Shown: positions 61,071-64,000 of the stretch, piece by piece | Numbering within the stretch: the stretch's first letter is position 1 | How the letters are laid out: each line of letters starts with the position of its first letter | From: Luscinia megarhynchos | Taxonomy: Eukaryota > Chordata > Aves > Passeriformes > Turdidae | Direction of reading: 5' to 3' | DNA length: 64,000 bases | Assembly (NCBI GenBank): GCA_034336665.1 | Contig: CM067570.1 | Coordinates: forward strand, 10,066,002-10,130,001 | Notes under the pieces: generated by a model | Seen by the model: the letters and a program-made list of their open reading frames with translations, nothing else | The model's database searches: none | Told to the model about the DNA's origin: nothing | Position numbers and translations under genes: made by a program

Positions 61071-62500
61071 CATCCTGGATCTTGGTTTTATACTTGCAGT
61101 TGTCAAAGACATTTCTTCACAAAAAACCCCCATCATTAACTTAGCCTCCAATCAGAGGACAAAGGATTGAGCTTATCTGCCAGGATTCAAATCAGAAATG
61201 ATCCTGCTATGATTTAAACCCTGAGTCTTAGATTGTAAACTCTATCTGAGTACAATTTGTGGAAATTATGTTTAATAATGACATTTAGAGAAACAAAGAT
61301 ACACTGCATTCCTTTGAATTTAGGTCCCAAAGTCTTAAATTTAACTGTCAGACTCAGGCCTCAACTACAATCTTAATTGAATTGTGCAAGGGTTCTGACA
61401 TGTAAAGCATTTAAATAGTTTATGATTTTATGCAGTTTGGGCCATGGGATAGGATGCTCTTGAAAGAAGCCCAACTTCATTCTAAGGAATTTTATTTGCT
61501 TTAATGAATGTCAATGAACAAAATGTCCATTACTCTCAGCCTCCAGTGTGAGCTGTGTGCAATCCACACAGCAGATGCATAAAAAGTTAAAGCAGACTTT
61601 TTAAATAATGGTGTGGTGCTGAGCACACAGCACTCAGCCACAAGGACTGAGCCTTGTGATTCATTGTGTAACTTTGTACAAGCACTAATAATATTGGGAG
61701 ACCTGCAAGTCTGTGAGACATCCAAGTTAAGCAGTGTCTTCTTTGAAAGGGTTGACTGGTCCAAAAATGTCCATGTTGAGCCCTTTGTTGTTAGGATCAG
61801 CTCTCTTAAATAAGCAATTTCCTTGGCTGACTGATCTCTCAAGGGAGATTTTGTAACATGTTTCTGCTCCAAAATCAAACAGCCTGATGTGAGATCGAGC
61901 TAATGATTTATAGCAGACAGTGTGTCAGATTGAAGTGGACTTGTGTTGCCAAAGCTGTTAAACAAGCCAATGAGGAGCTTAGTGTAAAATATGGCTGATT
62001 TAGGCAAGGTAGAACCCTCACTTTACAAGGACAGCAAGGAATATTTGTTCCTTTCGTGCCATTTATTGGATGTATTTGATCTATTTATCAAATTTATGAC
62101 TCTGAACATTTTAGTTATGTGATAGCCTCAGGTCTATAACCACCCTTGAAAAAGAAACTTGGTTTTCCTACTGGCTAAAGCTGGGTACTATGACAAAGAG
62201 TAAGAAAAATAACAAAGTATTCAACAAGGGTATCTGGCACTAGAGAAATAATCTGTTCTGCAGCTATGCCACAAGCTTGCCACATGCTTTTGGGCATATT
62301 GCTTCATGTTTCCATGCCTACTATTCAGGGATTTTTGATGATCAGTATTTAGTGAATACTTTGTATATTAGTGCTGTCCTTTACTTTTTTAAAAGCAGAA
62401 GCAGAAATACACGTTCTACCTAACTGGAGGCTGATTTTGACCAACCTTGTTTGTCTTTTAGAAATCCTTTGGGATTTTTACTGTTCCTGATGTGGTATTT

Positions 62501-62570
62501 TCTGTGTATATATGTATATCTATGTATGTATTTTACACAAATACACATATATAAATATCATGGTGATTAG
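62501..62570. repeat. TA/TG-rich simple sequence
   Basis: A run of GTATATATGTATAT-like units followed by ACACAAATACACATATATA, partly self-complementary. A similar short stretch lies near 62740-62770. Confidence 0.7.
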
Positions 62571-64000
62571 TAAGCTCTATGAGAGGTGTATGCAAAAGAA
62601 TGAGAGCAATGTCATTAAACACTGAGAGGCCTAAGTTAAAAGTTAAATTGTTTTTGTTACTGTCATCATTGGTGCATGTACTGTGTTTTGCAGCCTTCTC
62701 TGCTGTTGGAAAGTGATAAACCAAGTTCTCAAGGATGCACACATATATATCTGTATCTATATAAACATGTTCTACACAGTCATGCAAATAATATAACATG
62801 AATTCACTAATACCTCCTCCTCTACTTCATTCCATACTTGACTTGGGATGGGGAAGTTACTTTCTGTGAGGAAGGTGTTACTTCTATGCCTTTAGCAGAA
62901 TCCGTGTGAGCGCAGTCTTTCCAAGCACAAATGAGAAAATACAAGTTTACTTGAGAACAAGGTCTGATCATCACTAACTCCAATAGTCATTGAATGTAAT
63001 GGTAGGATTATTAATTGCTGCTATGAAGGGCTTGGTTCTGGTTCCACAAGTCACATATATGCAAGCTTTATTAGCATTTGTTTTCTGCCCCAAAAACTCT
63101 GTTACGAGGAAATGTGGTAGCAAAACTAGCAGTGCACAGTGACCCTTTCAGCACTGTGAATGCACTGTGTGAGATGCTGAGAAATCTGGCACAGTGCTCA
63201 CCACTCAGACAGAGAGGACCCAGTGGTCAAGGCTCTGTGTTCCCTCTCTGGAAAAGTTAAGTACAGACATCTGGGAAGCAGACAGTGTAGAGAGACATCC
63301 ATAGACATTTTGACACTGAATATTGCAGCTCAGAAGTGCAAATACGAATGATTCTGAAGTTCTTCTTTTGAAAAGCTTCAGATTATATCTTGCAGTATCC
63401 ATGTGATTCCCTGTTTACAGTCAGGTCAAGAATGCAGTGAATTTCCTAATAACATGTGGGTGGACTCGCTCGTAACCTTCAACCTTTCAAATTCCTCTGG
63501 ATTGCTGGAGTATTTTTGTCACTGGTTTTATGGTTAAAGGGTAACTACACTGGTGGTTAAGGAAGAGATGTCTTATGCTGCTGCTGTTGTAGTTCAAAAG
63601 TGTAGTAACCTCCACTGACAGCTTCCTACTAACGCATAGTGGCAAAACTCTGCAGCCGTACCAAAACTAAATTTTCGTGGAAAGACAAAAATGTATAGAG
63701 GAAAACCAGCTTACGCTGCTCTGTGCATCAGTGCTGGCACACTAATCCAGGTTTATCCCTTGATTGGCCATATAGTTTCAATGTCATTTCTGTTAGAAAT
63801 TCTGGTAGAACTCCATGCATTGTTGTTTTTCTGATGCTTACCTTCAGCTTTTTTTTGAGGAAGAAAATAAATATCTTGACGATTTCAACAAAATTTCTGT
63901 ATTTTACCTAGTTACTCAAAAATTATTAATCACAACTCCTGCATGCAAACATGGACCCAAATTCACTCCAGTGGATACTAATCCACTGATACTCCTACTA

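Larger units (their letters stand above)
58290..64000 (+). other. MYLK: MYLK intron (5' part, runs off the window)
   Basis: Donor gtaagt. It contains a CR1 fragment at about 60885-61070 and TA/TG-rich simple sequence at 62501-62570. I looked for the fibronectin III exon expected next in MYLK and did not find it, so the intron probably extends beyond 64000. Confidence 0.8.

Noticed and set aside
58290..64000. Search for the MYLK fibronectin III exon
   Set aside because: No frame resembles the expected DKPDPPAGTP start or the fibronectin III core, so the exon is placed outside the window.

Overview
The window is vertebrate nuclear DNA, almost certainly from a bird. It is AT-rich and intron-dominated, with short coding islands bounded by GT and AG. 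The recognisable interspersed repeats are fragments of CR1 LINEs, the retroposon typical of avian genomes. The coding exons match the avian long (non-muscle/endothelial) isoform of smooth-muscle myosin light chain kinase, MYLK. I can tell it is bird MYLK but not which species.

One gene, on the + strand, fills the window. It is partial at both ends: the window opens inside one intron and closes inside another. I place eleven coding exons between 2485 and 58289. Together they hold 2,238 coding nucleotides (746 codons) in one unbroken reading frame, and every junction agrees in phase. In order they encode: the C-terminal half of an Ig domain (fourth in the mammalian layout) at 2485-2637; the fifth Ig at 17501-18490; the sixth Ig at 19676-27505; a large 890-bp exon at 27865-28754 with the actin-binding DxRxxL motifs and the first half of the seventh Ig; the rest of that Ig at 38269-38385; a basic Lys/Pro linker at 41644-41724 and 53138-53188; and the eighth Ig at 54755-58289. 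The N-terminal Ig domains lie upstream of the window. The fibronectin III domain, kinase core, calmodulin-binding region and telokin lie downstream.

The regulatory centre of interest is 26.8-28.2 kb. Two perfect CArG boxes (SRF/myocardin sites) each sit just upstream of a TATA-like element, directly before the large exon. That exon contains the in-frame ATG at 28157 that matches the known start of the short 130-kDa smooth-muscle isoform. I infer an internal smooth-muscle promoter here.

The remaining ~61 kb is intron. Notable content: a 49-copy perfect GGAAA array inside a 339-nt pure-purine run (51652-51990); five CR1 fragments, two of them convergent at 9.3-9.8 kb; a 29-bp tandem duplication near 2.3 kb; a 10-bp minisatellite near 56.7 kb followed by a ~22-bp one; and two notable inverted repeats (4.6 kb, 31.5 kb). 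I found no second gene, RNA gene, CRISPR array or wholly new system. The best leads are the internal promoter and the purine array.
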